Below, piece by piece: positions 30,192 to 38,464 of a stretch of DNA of 55,596 bases (position 1 is its first letter; each line of letters opens with the position of its first letter). The notes beneath the pieces are model-generated. The model was not told where the DNA came from and ran no database searches. It worked only from the letters and a program-made list of their open reading frames with translations. Made by a program: the position numbers and the translations under genes. Source of the DNA: Alcaligenaceae bacterium (GTDB taxonomy: Bacteria; Pseudomonadota; Gammaproteobacteria; Burkholderiales; Burkholderiaceae_B); assembly GCA_947379755.1 (NCBI GenBank), contig CANCOC010000012.1, positions 1-55,596 on the forward strand, in the 5' to 3' direction.

Positions 30192-31403
30192 ATGGCTCGT
30201 TCAAGTTCGACTCCACCCAGCCGCCTGACTCGTGAAGCTTCACGTCTGGTGGCCTTGTCACGCGCGTTGTATAGCTCAGGCAGCCGCGTGGAGGATCGTT
30301 ACTGGGAAGCCGAACTTGGCGCAGTCATCACCAAACTGCTGCGCACAGGCAACGATGCAGCCTTGGATGCTGCCCTTGAACATATGTCAGAAACCCACCT
30401 TGGGGCGTATGAGGTGCTGATCGAGCAGGCTGAAACCTTGTCTGAGTCCTGCATACTCGAAGTTGAAGGCCAGCGTTTTGACGTGTTGCTGGTGGTAGCG
30501 CCACTCGTTGCCTGGACCCGTTACAGCATTCCAGCTACAACCATTCCTGCAGCAAGCCTGCAGACGCTGGGTGATCAGCTTAAAGAGCACATTCTTGCCA
30601 AGGGTGCCAGGATTGCACTCCTGCCACATCTGGCGAGCCTGGATCAAATGCCACGGACGTTTTGTGAAACGTGGGACTGGCTGCAAAAGCTGGGTGGCAT
30701 TGCGCTGGGAACAGGTACGGATATTCCGTCACTCAACGCTGAGCCAGAATCATTCAATATGCTCGCCGATACACGCTATCTCGTTGCGGCCGTTGTTGTC
30801 CCCGAGGGCAAGCGCATCTTTCACTGGCAGCAAGAGCCAGGTGAGCTTGGCGAGGCCCGCCTGGACTGCCTGGCAAAGTGGATTGCCCATACGCACGATA
30901 CATTTACCGCTTTGCTCCCTGGTTGTGGCTTTGAAATTCTGGTGCCTGACGCCTACTACGTCAGCAATCGCGAAGCTGACCGCAGAGTGCGCCCACTCTC
31001 GGTCAAGGCTGCAGTGTCCTGGCTGGGCAGTGCGCTCACTCTGGAGCCGAACCAGCTGCGTGCCATCATTGCCGGATGCGGCGAACGACGCGTTGATGAA
31101 TACAGGATCGGCTTTACCCAAAAGAATCAGACTGAAGTGATTTATGGCTGTCTCTGGCCGATGTATGGACGAGAGGATGATCATGAACCCCTCGAACACG
31201 AAGCGCCACCTCTTGAGACGCCGGACGAAATCGCCGCACTGCTCAAAGAATGCGGTCTGACCGATATACGGCGCCTACCTGGCGTGCTGCCTCCCGAAGT
31301 GTGTGAAGATTGCGGAGCACCCTACTTCCCCAATCCATCGGGTGAAATGGTGCATGCCGAGTTACCCGAAGACGCTGAAACGGCACCTACGCATTTTCAT
31401 TAA
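30192..31403 (+). CDS. DUF2863 family protein
   Basis: A 403-residue protein of the DUF2863 family, known mainly from Burkholderiales and without an assigned function. The sequence shows no signal peptide or membrane helix and is predicted cytoplasmic. The start MARSSSTPPSRLTREASRLV is preceded by a basic N-terminal helix. The C-terminal VCEDCGAPYFPNPSGEMVHAE holds a CxxC pair that could bind a metal. It ends 2 bp before earP, so the two may be translationally coupled. Recognition rests on overall sequence and context; function is not claimed. Confidence 0.8.
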   Translation: MARSSSTPPSRLTREASRLVALSRALYSSGSRVEDRYWEAELGAVITKLLRTGNDAALDAALEHMSETHLGAYEVLIEQAETLSESCILEVEGQRFDVLLVVAPLVAWTRYSIPATTIPAASLQTLGDQLKEHILAKGARIALLPHLASLDQMPRTFCETWDWLQKLGGIALGTGTDIPSLNAEPESFNMLADTRYLVAAVVVPEGKRIFHWQQEPGELGEARLDCLAKWIAHTHDTFTALLPGCGFEILVPDAYYVSNREADRRVRPLSVKAAVSWLGSALTLEPNQLRAIIAGCGERRVDEYRIGFTQKNQTEVIYGCLWPMYGREDDHEPLEHEAPPLETPDEIAALLKECGLTDIRRLPGVLPPEVCEDCGAPYFPNPSGEMVHAELPEDAETAPTHFH

Positions 31404-31405
31404 TC

Positions 31406-32638
31406 ATGCGGGCGGACATCTTCTGCCGGGTCATTGATAACTTTGGTGATATCGGAGTTACCTGGCGCCTGGCCAGACAACTTCAGACAGAATATGGTTG
31501 GGCGATCCGATTATGGGTCGACGATCTGCTGAGCTTTCAGCACCTTGAGCCGCGCGTTCAATGCGTGGATCACCAGACTGTTGCAGGGATAGAAATCGTG
31601 CTTTGGTCTGATTCAAGCGTGCACGATCCGGCCTTAGTCGCCATCGCAATGTTTTCATGTGATTTGCCCAGTTCATATATTGAACGCATGCGCGCACGCC
31701 AGACGCGCTGGATCAATCTTGAATATCTCAGCGCCGAAGACTGGGTGCAAGGCTGTCACGGTCTGCCTGCGCTGCGCAGCGACGGTCTCGCCTCGCACTT
31801 TTACTTTCCGGGATTTACAGAAAGGACAGGGGGGCTCCTGCGTGAGGCCGACCTCCTTGCAAGGCGCGATCGCTGGCAGGCGGATCCTGCCGCGCAACGC
31901 ACATTCCTGGAGCACCTCGGCGTATCGGCTGAGGCGCTCGCGGCATGGACTGGTCACGGCGCCCGACCCGTTGATGCAAAAACAAATAGGCAAGATGTGC
32001 CCGCAAGGCTGATTTCGTTATTTTGTTATCCGGATATATCAATACCCGCACTGGTTGAAACCCTGTCAACTGAAACCCATCAAACCGTGTTGCTCATCCC
32101 TGAGGGGATCGGTCCGACACTCGTACCAGGCCAATATGGCAATTTGTTTGTCGAACGCATCCCCTTTTTGCCCCAGACTGAATATGACAAGGTTCTATGG
32201 ATGGCAGATTTAAATTTTGTCAGGGGGGAAGACTCCATTATTCGTGCCCTGTGGGCGGGCAAACCACTGGTCTGGCAGATTTATCCGCAGACAGAAGACA
32301 CACACCTCATCAAACTCAATGCCTGGCTCAGCCGCTCAGCACTCCCTGCGCATGCACAGTCCCTCATTCAGGCCTGGAACCAGGGCAGTCCGCAAGAGGA
32401 GAGCACGCCAGACAGAGCGGTGCAACCGACAGACAGCCGTAAGATGGTCCAGTCCACGGTCAAACCCCCGTTACCCGTCAATGATGCCTTTGCCAGCGCA
32501 CTGCGTGCCTGCCTCACGCCGACGAACTTTCAGGCCTGGCAAGAACAGGCCGCAGGCTTTTGTCGCGAACAGGCCATGCTCCCAGACCTCGCCAGGACCT
32601 TGAACCAGTTCTGCCTGAGTCAGCAAAACCTTCAATAA
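31406..32638 (+). CDS. earP: EF-P arginine rhamnosyltransferase EarP
   Basis: Transfers rhamnose from dTDP-rhamnose to Arg32 of EF-P, which activates EF-P for rescue of ribosomes stalled on polyproline. It has 410 residues. The N-terminal CRVIDNFGDIGVTWRLARQL contains the acidic pair (Asp11, Asp15) in the family DNxGDIG catalytic motif. The C-terminal donor-site segment FVRGEDSIIRALWAGKP carries the conserved RGEDS. The substrate gene efp follows 113 bp downstream and encodes the matching SGRN loop. No EpmA/EpmB or DHS-type modification gene is seen here, consistent with the rhamnose pathway. Confidence 0.94.
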   Translation: MRADIFCRVIDNFGDIGVTWRLARQLQTEYGWAIRLWVDDLLSFQHLEPRVQCVDHQTVAGIEIVLWSDSSVHDPALVAIAMFSCDLPSSYIERMRARQTRWINLEYLSAEDWVQGCHGLPALRSDGLASHFYFPGFTERTGGLLREADLLARRDRWQADPAAQRTFLEHLGVSAEALAAWTGHGARPVDAKTNRQDVPARLISLFCYPDISIPALVETLSTETHQTVLLIPEGIGPTLVPGQYGNLFVERIPFLPQTEYDKVLWMADLNFVRGEDSIIRALWAGKPLVWQIYPQTEDTHLIKLNAWLSRSALPAHAQSLIQAWNQGSPQEESTPDRAVQPTDSRKMVQSTVKPPLPVNDAFASALRACLTPTNFQAWQEQAAGFCREQAMLPDLARTLNQFCLSQQNLQ

Positions 32639-32700
32639 AGGGCCAATGCTGCATTCAAAGCAACATTAGCCCAGAAAGGCTAAAATAGCGGGCTATCCAT

Positions 32701-32744
32701 AACTCCGGCAATTTCAGTCCCGGAGATCTATCGCTACCGGAGTT
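32701..32744 (+). promoter_or_regulatory. efp leader with two mutually exclusive hairpins
   Basis: AACTCCGG at 32701-32708 can pair with CCGGAG at 32720-32725 (6 bp) or with CCGGAGTT at 32737-32744 (8 bp). The second partner contains the efp Shine-Dalgarno CGGAG, 9 nt before the ATG at 32752. One fold would expose the ribosome-binding site and the other would hide it. Function is inference from complementarity only. Confidence 0.42.
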
Positions 32745-32751
32745 TATACGA

Positions 32752-33309
32752 ATGAAAACCGCACAAGAGTTGCGCGTCGGCAACGTGATCATGATCGGCA
32801 AAGACCCGATGGTCATTCAGCGTGCTGAATACAGCAAGTCAGGCCGCAACGCCTCAGTCGTCAAGTTCAAGTTTAAAAACCTGCTGACCGGATCCGGCGC
32901 AGAGACAGTTTCAAAAGCTGACGAAAAATTCGAACTCGTCGTACTCGACCGTAAAGAATGCACCTACTCATACTTTGGCGATCCAATGTATGTGTTCATG
33001 GATCAAGACTTTAACCAGTACGAAATCGAAGCAGACAGCATGGGCGATGCGCTGAACTACCTCGAAGAAGGCATGCCTGTTGAGGCAGTCTTTTATGATG
33101 GCCGTGCGATCTCGATCGAATTGCCCACCATGGTCGTTCGTGAAATCATCTACACCGAACCTGCTGTACGTGGTGATACCTCAGGCAAGGTCATGAAACC
33201 TGCCAAGATCAACACTGGCCATGAATTGCCAGTACCTTTGTTCTGCGCAATCGGTGACAAGATTGAAATCGACACACGTACTGGCGAATACCGCAGCCGC
33301 GTGATGTAA
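32752..33309 (+). CDS. efp: Elongation factor P, arginine type
   Basis: Translation factor that stimulates peptide-bond formation at polyproline stalls. It has 185 residues with the three-domain beta-barrel EF-P pattern (N-terminal KOW-like domain, then two OB-like domains ending in [11 protein letters not shown]). The tip loop reads [11 protein letters not shown] with Arg32 at the modified position, where lysine-type EF-Ps have Lys34. This matches the neighbouring EarP. ATG 32752 has CGGAG 9 nt upstream, inside a possible switching hairpin. A strong bidirectional terminator follows. Confidence 0.96.
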   Translation: MKTAQELRVGNVIMIGKDPMVIQRAEYSKSGRNASVVKFKFKNLLTGSGAETVSKADEKFELVVLDRKECTYSYFGDPMYVFMDQDFNQYEIEADSMGDALNYLEEGMPVEAVFYDGRAISIELPTMVVREIIYTEPAVRGDTSGKVMKPAKINTGHELPVPLFCAIGDKIEIDTRTGEYRSRVM

Positions 33310-33361
33310 AGACAGCGACGCCTGAATGGGATAGTCATCACACGTTCAGAGTCAAGTCCAT

Positions 33362-33406
33362 AAAAAAACCCTGGCCGATTCAAATGATCGGCCAGGGTTT
33401 TTTATC
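33362..33406. terminator. Bidirectional terminator between efp and the ykgJ-like gene
   Basis: Arms at 33365-33379 and 33387-33401 form a 15-bp perfect stem (core CCTGGCCGAT / ATCGGCCAGG) with a 7-nt loop. A residues lie on the left and T residues on the right, so it can serve both efp and the converging minus-strand gene. Confidence 0.93.
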
Positions 33407-33432
33407 GGAGTCAGACTCAAGACGTAGCGGAA

Positions 33433-33699
33433 TCAGTTCATGACTGCCCGTGTGGCAATTTCGAGAGCACTGAGCCAGGTCAATGCATATTCGCGATCAG
33501 GACCGCACATCTCTGCATCGGGCTTGAGGCCTGCACAAAAAGCAGGACGTTCAGGTGACATAAAAATGGCACAGCGCTGATCTGGCAATAATTGCACGCA
33601 GCGCACGCCAGCAGGCTTGCCCTGTGGCATCCCAGGTATAGGACTCGTAATGGAAGGCGCGGTACAGCACGCACCGCAATCCGGGCGACAGGTCACCAA
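33433..33699 (-). CDS. YkgJ-type cysteine cluster protein
   Basis: Small 88-residue protein of the YkgJ/UPF0153 family, thought to bind zinc or iron through a conserved Cys set. The sequence shows CRPDCGACC near the N terminus, then [22 protein letters not shown] and AEMCGPD, the family order. The stop of the preceding gene, DUF1178, is directly adjacent. The start is TTG at 33699 or GTG at 33696; neither has a clear ribosome-binding site apart from the upstream coding end. Co-translation with the DUF1178 gene is likely. No specific function is known. Confidence 0.85.
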   Translation of the reverse strand: MVTCRPDCGACCTAPSITSPIPGMPQGKPAGVRCVQLLPDQRCAIFMSPERPAFCAGLKPDAEMCGPDREYALTWLSALEIATRAVMN

Positions 33700-34203
33700 T
33701 TACTGCATCCGGTCCGTATCAAGAAAATCAGGCAGCGCCACGACCGCGATTCCGTCCTCGGCCAGGGACTCACGCTCTTCGCGCGTAGCGGTCCCACGGA
33801 TCGGACGCTCTTCGATCTCACCTTCGTGGATCTTGCGTGCTTCGTCGGCAAAACGATCGCCAACATTCTCAGTCTTGCGAATGAATTCACGCATCTGCAT
33901 CATGACAGCCGCCTGGATCTGAGCCAACTCAGGCGAGGCCGCAACAACACTTTGCGCGTCATGAGGCTGCACGCGCGTTTCGGTAGATTCTCGCTGAGCA
34001 GATTCCCCGTCCTGGTGCGAGGCATTGAAATGCCCAACATTTAACCGGGGAGCAGACAGACGCTTGGTAATAGAATCACTGTGGCATATAGGACACGTGA
34101 GCAACCCGCGTGCCTGCTGAGAATCATAATCATCGTGCGAGCCGAACCACCCCTCAAAGAGATGGTCGTTACTGCACTGCAAATCGAATACTTTTAAGCC
34201 CAT
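33700..34203 (-). CDS. DUF1178 family protein
   Basis: A 167-residue protein of the DUF1178 family, common in beta- and alphaproteobacteria and of unknown function. The start chosen is ATG 34203 (MGLKVFDLQCSNDHLFEGWF), the conserved family beginning; the frame is open to 34227. FDLQC and LLTCPICHSDSITKRLSAPRL supply a Cys and a CxxC pair that resemble a small zinc ribbon. The C-terminal helix carries the conserved FADEARKIHEGE segment and EERPIRGTATREE. It lies directly before the YkgJ-type gene and 60 bp after the ABC transporter fusion, on the same strand. Confidence 0.88.
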   Translation of the reverse strand: MGLKVFDLQCSNDHLFEGWFGSHDDYDSQQARGLLTCPICHSDSITKRLSAPRLNVGHFNASHQDGESAQRESTETRVQPHDAQSVVAASPELAQIQAAVMMQMREFIRKTENVGDRFADEARKIHEGEIEERPIRGTATREERESLAEDGIAVVALPDFLDTDRMQ

Positions 34204-34263
34204 AGAACCAGTAATGAGGACAAACACTGAAAATTCAAGTCCCAGCCAGTATACCGGAGGCCG

Positions 34264-37200
34264 CTATCGACCAAAGCTCAGTCTTGGGACTGCTTCAAGC
34301 AGCTCACGCGTGACTTGACTGATGGGTTCATGCAGCACTTGCTCAGCATCGCCCAACTCCACAATCCTGCCTGCGTTCATGACTGCCACACGATCAGCAA
34401 GGTATTCGACCACACCAAAATTGTGTGTAATGAACAGATATGCCATTCCGGTTTCGCGCTGGAGATCAGACAACAAATCAAGAATCTGAGCCTGCACAGA
34501 GACGTCTAGCGCCGAAGTCGGCTCATCCAGAATCAGCACCTGCGGTTCAACAGCCAGTGCACGGGCAATGGCGATGCGTTGACGCTGCCCACCCGAAAAT
34601 TCATGAGGATATCGATCCGCAGCATTCTCAGGCAACCCCACGCGTTCCAGCAGATAGGCAATGCGGCGCTTTTGCTCGACAACAGACCACTCTGGGCGCA
34701 GGGCGGCAATCCCTTCTTGCAAAATGGCGCCTACTCGCATCCTGGGATCCAGCGATGCATAGGGATCCTGAAAAACGATCTGAATCTGACGACGCATCGC
34801 CATCAGTTCACGGCCAGCGACATTCAGGACATTGATGCTCGCCATGCGAGCAGTGCCCATCACGGCCACACTTGGATCGATCAGTCTGAGCAAGGCCTTG
34901 GCAACAGTCGTTTTACCGCAACCCGAGGCACCCACCAACGCCATGGTTTCACCGGCGCGCAGACTAAAACTCACCCCCTGCACCACCTTGTTCCAACCTG
35001 TAATCCGACGTAAAAAACCTGTTCGAATGGGGTAATGCACTTGTAACCGATTGACCGACAGCACCACTTCGCCAACCGACCGGGGTGCGACTTGCGCCAG
35101 GGACGCTGCACGCGATTGTCCGGCTTGCGAAAGCGGTCGACCTCGTTTGGCATAGGTCGGAATGGCATCGAACAATTCGCGCGCGTAAGGGTGTCTGGGC
35201 GCATTAAAAAAATCATCTGCTGGAGCATGTTCGACAATTTCACCATGGCGCATCAGTGCCACAGTATCCGCCACGTCACGCACAACGGCCAAATCATGTG
35301 TGATCAGCAAGACCGCCATGCCAAGCTCTTGCTGGATCTGCGCAAGCAGTCGAAGCACCTGCGCCTGCACGGTCACGTCCAGCGCTGTCGTGGGTTCATC
35401 AGCAATCAGCAATTCAGGTTCGGCGGCAAGCGCGATGGCAATCATGATGCGTTGCTTTTGTCCACCGGAGAACTGGAAAGGATAGTCATCCATCCGTGCT
35501 GCGGGCTGTTCAATCCCCACCCGTGCAAGCCAGTCAATCGCGCGTGCCCGGGCGGCCTTGCCGCGCAAGGTCGTGTGCGTCTGGATCGGTTCGATAATCT
35601 GATCACCAATACGCATCACGGGATTCAGGCTGGTGGCCGGCTCCTGGAAAATCATTCCTGCGCGCCCGCCTCGCACCTTACGCATGGCGGACTCAGAGAG
35701 CCGATTGAGCTCCATACCTTCCAGGTCGATCCGCCCGCGTGTGACACGCAAAGCTTCAGGCAGCAAACGCATCAGCGCCATGGCCGTCATGCTTTTGCCG
35801 GAGCCTGATTCGCCAACCAGTGCAAAGGTTTCACCGCGCTGCACACTCAAGGCCAGTGCTTTGACGGCATAGCGCATCTGATCATCCGCATCGATCGCAA
35901 TATCCAGATCCGTCACACGCAACACCGGAGATGCAGGCAGCGCATGGAGCGCCATTCCTGAAGTCTGCACGTCAGCACTGTCCAGCCGTCCGAATTTGAA
36001 TCGTTTAGGCCTGAACATCCTGCTGCGAGGATCAAAAGCATCGCGCACAGCATCAGAAAATAAATTCGCAGACAGCACGAGCGCTAGCATGAACGCAAAC
36101 GCTGCCAGCAGATTCCACCAGATCATCGGATCGCGCGACATTTCGAAGCGTGCCTTTTCAATCATGGAACCAAAGGAGTTCATCGTTGGATCTACGCCGA
36201 TCCCGAGATATGACAAGACGGCTTCATATAGAACCAGTCCCGAAAACTCAAGCACGACGGTGATCAGCACGATATGCATGACATTGGGCACCAGATGCCG
36301 CGCCATGATGCGCCAATGCGAAATCCCAAAGGCGCGTGCGGCCTGCACATATTCAAGTTCGCGTAACTTAAGCGCCTCGGCGCGCAACAGACGGCATAAG
36401 CCCGCCCAGCCGGTCAGCCCCAGGATCATGCACAGGAGAAAGAGTCTTAAATCCGCGCGCTGGGCCGCCGTTGGAAACAGACCGGGATTTGTATCAATGT
36501 ACACCTGCATCATCAATACGCAGGCGGCAATCAGCAGCACGCCTGGAATCGAGGTGAGTGTCGTATAGAAATACTGGATCACATCATCTATCCAGCCTTT
36601 GAAATAGCCTGCAGCAATACCCAGAATCATGGCAGGTGGCAACATCGCGACCGTCGTCAGACTTCCGATCACCCAGGCTGTGCGGATGCTTTTAAGAGCC
36701 TGCCACAAGACATCATTACCCGTGCGGTCCGTACCCAGCACGTGATAACCCGAAGCCATTCCAAATACTGCACCCAGCACCAGAGACATCAGGACTATGG
36801 TGAAAAAGATCGCACGCCAGGGTAAGTCTGTCTCGCGTAACCAGATCTGACCGGCGAGACTGCTCCAGCTAAAGTTCGCCCGAGTGACTACCTGGCTAGA
36901 TTGATTTGCTTGCTGGTCAGTCCCACGGCGGTTGCACACCATCATGCCAAACGTCACAATGACAAGCCCCAGTCCCACCAGCAATCCGGCGAGCAGACCC
37001 AGACCCAGACGGGAGAGCACATCACGCCCCCATTGCTGCTGCGGCTGCTCAAGATGCCTGCCGCCAAAGCGCAGACGCGGAAAGTCTCGCGTGGGCTCTC
37101 CGCCCTCCTGCAAAACCGACTCTTTGGTGAACTGCAACCATGCGAGAGGCGATGAGTAAGTTTTTTCGGGACGTACAAAAGCAGTGTCTTCAAGCAAGGC

Positions 37201-37482
37201 ATCCAGCACAGAAACCACTTTCGGGGCATAGATGGGCGCCGCGCTGGCCGTGGCACCTGCAGCGGGTGCGAGCCGCGGCTGATAGTGCATGCTGTCGAGC
37301 AAACCAATCACAACAAAGGCCAGTAGCACGACCGCAGAGCACATGGCAGGTGCGCTGCGCGCAACGCGATTCCATGTGGCGCGCAATGCGTGCGAATGCG
37401 CAACATGCCAGGCATAACCGATCACCGAAGCCAGTAGGGCAAACAGCGCGATATCGGTCCAGAGGAAAATGATCTTTGGCAT
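34264..37482 (-). CDS. Peptide-type ABC transporter: permease fused to two ATPase domains
   Basis: A single 1072-residue chain that combines a DppC-like inner-membrane permease with DppD- and DppF-like ATPases. I start it at ATG 37482 (MPKIIFLWTDIALF); the frame extends to a TTG at 37494. Membrane helices cover about 5-70 and 155-485, with the DppC signature HVLGTDRTGNDVLWQAL near 251 and the EAA loop YVQAARAFGISHWR near 380. ATPase 1 has Walker A GESGSGKS (about 557), FSGGQKQR and LLIADEP. ATPase 2 has GASGCGKT (about 851), FSGGQRQR and VLILDEP. Both ATPases keep their signature, Walker B and switch His residues, so both look active. It follows the DppB-like permease after 4 bp. Fusion of all three parts is uncommon. 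The substrate is unknown; peptides are likely from family. Confidence 0.93.
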   Translation of the reverse strand: MPKIIFLWTDIALFALLASVIGYAWHVAHSHALRATWNRVARSAPAMCSAVVLLAFVVIGLLDSMHYQPRLAPAAGATASAAPIYAPKVVSVLDALLEDTAFVRPEKTYSSPLAWLQFTKESVLQEGGEPTRDFPRLRFGGRHLEQPQQQWGRDVLSRLGLGLLAGLLVGLGLVIVTFGMMVCNRRGTDQQANQSSQVVTRANFSWSSLAGQIWLRETDLPWRAIFFTIVLMSLVLGAVFGMASGYHVLGTDRTGNDVLWQALKSIRTAWVIGSLTTVAMLPPAMILGIAAGYFKGWIDDVIQYFYTTLTSIPGVLLIAACVLMMQVYIDTNPGLFPTAAQRADLRLFLLCMILGLTGWAGLCRLLRAEALKLRELEYVQAARAFGISHWRIMARHLVPNVMHIVLITVVLEFSGLVLYEAVLSYLGIGVDPTMNSFGSMIEKARFEMSRDPMIWWNLLAAFAFMLALVLSANLFSDAVRDAFDPRSRMFRPKRFKFGRLDSADVQTSGMALHALPASPVLRVTDLDIAIDADDQMRYAVKALALSVQRGETFALVGESGSGKSMTAMALMRLLPEALRVTRGRIDLEGMELNRLSESAMRKVRGGRAGMIFQEPATSLNPVMRIGDQIIEPIQTHTTLRGKAARARAIDWLARVGIEQPAARMDDYPFQFSGGQKQRIMIAIALAAEPELLIADEPTTALDVTVQAQVLRLLAQIQQELGMAVLLITHDLAVVRDVADTVALMRHGEIVEHAPADDFFNAPRHPYARELFDAIPTYAKRGRPLSQAGQSRAASLAQVAPRSVGEVVLSVNRLQVHYPIRTGFLRRITGWNKVVQGVSFSLRAGETMALVGASGCGKTTVAKALLRLIDPSVAVMGTARMASINVLNVAGRELMAMRRQIQIVFQDPYASLDPRMRVGAILQEGIAALRPEWSVVEQKRRIAYLLERVGLPENAADRYPHEFSGGQRQRIAIARALAVEPQVLILDEPTSALDVSVQAQILDLLSDLQRETGMAYLFITHNFGVVEYLADRVAVMNAGRIVELGDAEQVLHEPISQVTRELLEAVPRLSFGR

Positions 37483-37486
37483 GAGG

Positions 37487-38464
37487 CTACTCAAAACGCA
37501 CCCGCGGATCCGCGAGTGTGTAGGAAATATCAGCCAGAATCAGGCCAACGATATAGAGCGCGGAGCCCAGGAACACCATCGCGCGCACCACTGAAAAATC
37601 CTGTCCGCTGATGGCATCAATGGTGTAGCTGCCAAGCCCGGGAATCCCGAAGAACGATTCTGCAATCAGACTGCCCATAAATAGCAGCGGCAGCGCAGAA
37701 ACGGTCCCCGTCAGGATCGGCAGCATGGCATTACGCAGCACATGCCTAAAAAGGACGAGCCGCTCGCTGAGCCCTTTGGCCCGGGCCGTACGCACATAAT
37801 CCTTGCTGATTTCTTCAAGGAACAAACTGCGATAGAAACGCGCTTCGGAGCCGAGCCGGCCAATAATAGCCACCACAATCGGCAAGGCGAGGAACTTGAT
37901 CATGTCCCAGCCACCCGCAAAGCCTGAGTACGGCACCAGCCTGAGAAGCTTGGAAAACAACCACTGCCCGGCAATAATGTAAAACAGACTGGAGATCGAC
38001 AGCATCACCACGCAGAGCACCACGCCCCAGAAATCCAGCCGTGTCGTGCGAAAGAACACCAGCATCAGCGAGAAGGCAACGCTCGCCATGAGTCCCAGGA
38101 CAAACGTTGGTAAGGCCAACGCCAGACTCGGGCCCATGCGTGCGCCGATTTCGCGACCGATGTCACGCCCCCCATCCGACGCACCAAAATCAAAGGTCAG
38201 CAAGGGAACCGATCGCTGGTAAAAAATCGTGTCAGTATATTTTTTGGAACCAGCTTCCTGGGTATTCAGAAACAGCGGCTTGTCGTAGCCCCGCTCAACT
38301 TTCCACTTTTCAATCGCATCCGCGCTCACGCGTTGACCACCGATCGCCAGCCTGGCCATATCATCAGGTGTATTGACGGCAAAAAACAAAATGAACGTAA
38401 ACAGATTGACGCCTATCAGAATCCAGACACCATAGAGCAGTCGACGCAACACATAACCAATCAT
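37487..38464 (-). CDS. DppB/OppB-like ABC permease
   Basis: Inner-membrane permease of the peptide/nickel ABC family, 325 residues. It starts MIGYVLRRLLYGVWILIGVN, the typical first helix of DppB. A periplasmic loop of about 100 residues follows (KWKVERGYDKPLF, GRDIGREIGARMG), and then five more helices. The EAA motif is DYVRTARAKGLSERLVLFRH. The C terminus ends YTLADPRVRFE, the family-typical LADPRVR. Its start overlaps the stop of the binding-protein gene by 4 bp (ATGA), and its stop is 4 bp before the fusion gene. It presumably pairs with the fused DppC-like half to form the channel. Confidence 0.93.
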   Translation of the reverse strand: MIGYVLRRLLYGVWILIGVNLFTFILFFAVNTPDDMARLAIGGQRVSADAIEKWKVERGYDKPLFLNTQEAGSKKYTDTIFYQRSVPLLTFDFGASDGGRDIGREIGARMGPSLALALPTFVLGLMASVAFSLMLVFFRTTRLDFWGVVLCVVMLSISSLFYIIAGQWLFSKLLRLVPYSGFAGGWDMIKFLALPIVVAIIGRLGSEARFYRSLFLEEISKDYVRTARAKGLSERLVLFRHVLRNAMLPILTGTVSALPLLFMGSLIAESFFGIPGLGSYTIDAISGQDFSVVRAMVFLGSALYIVGLILADISYTLADPRVRFE

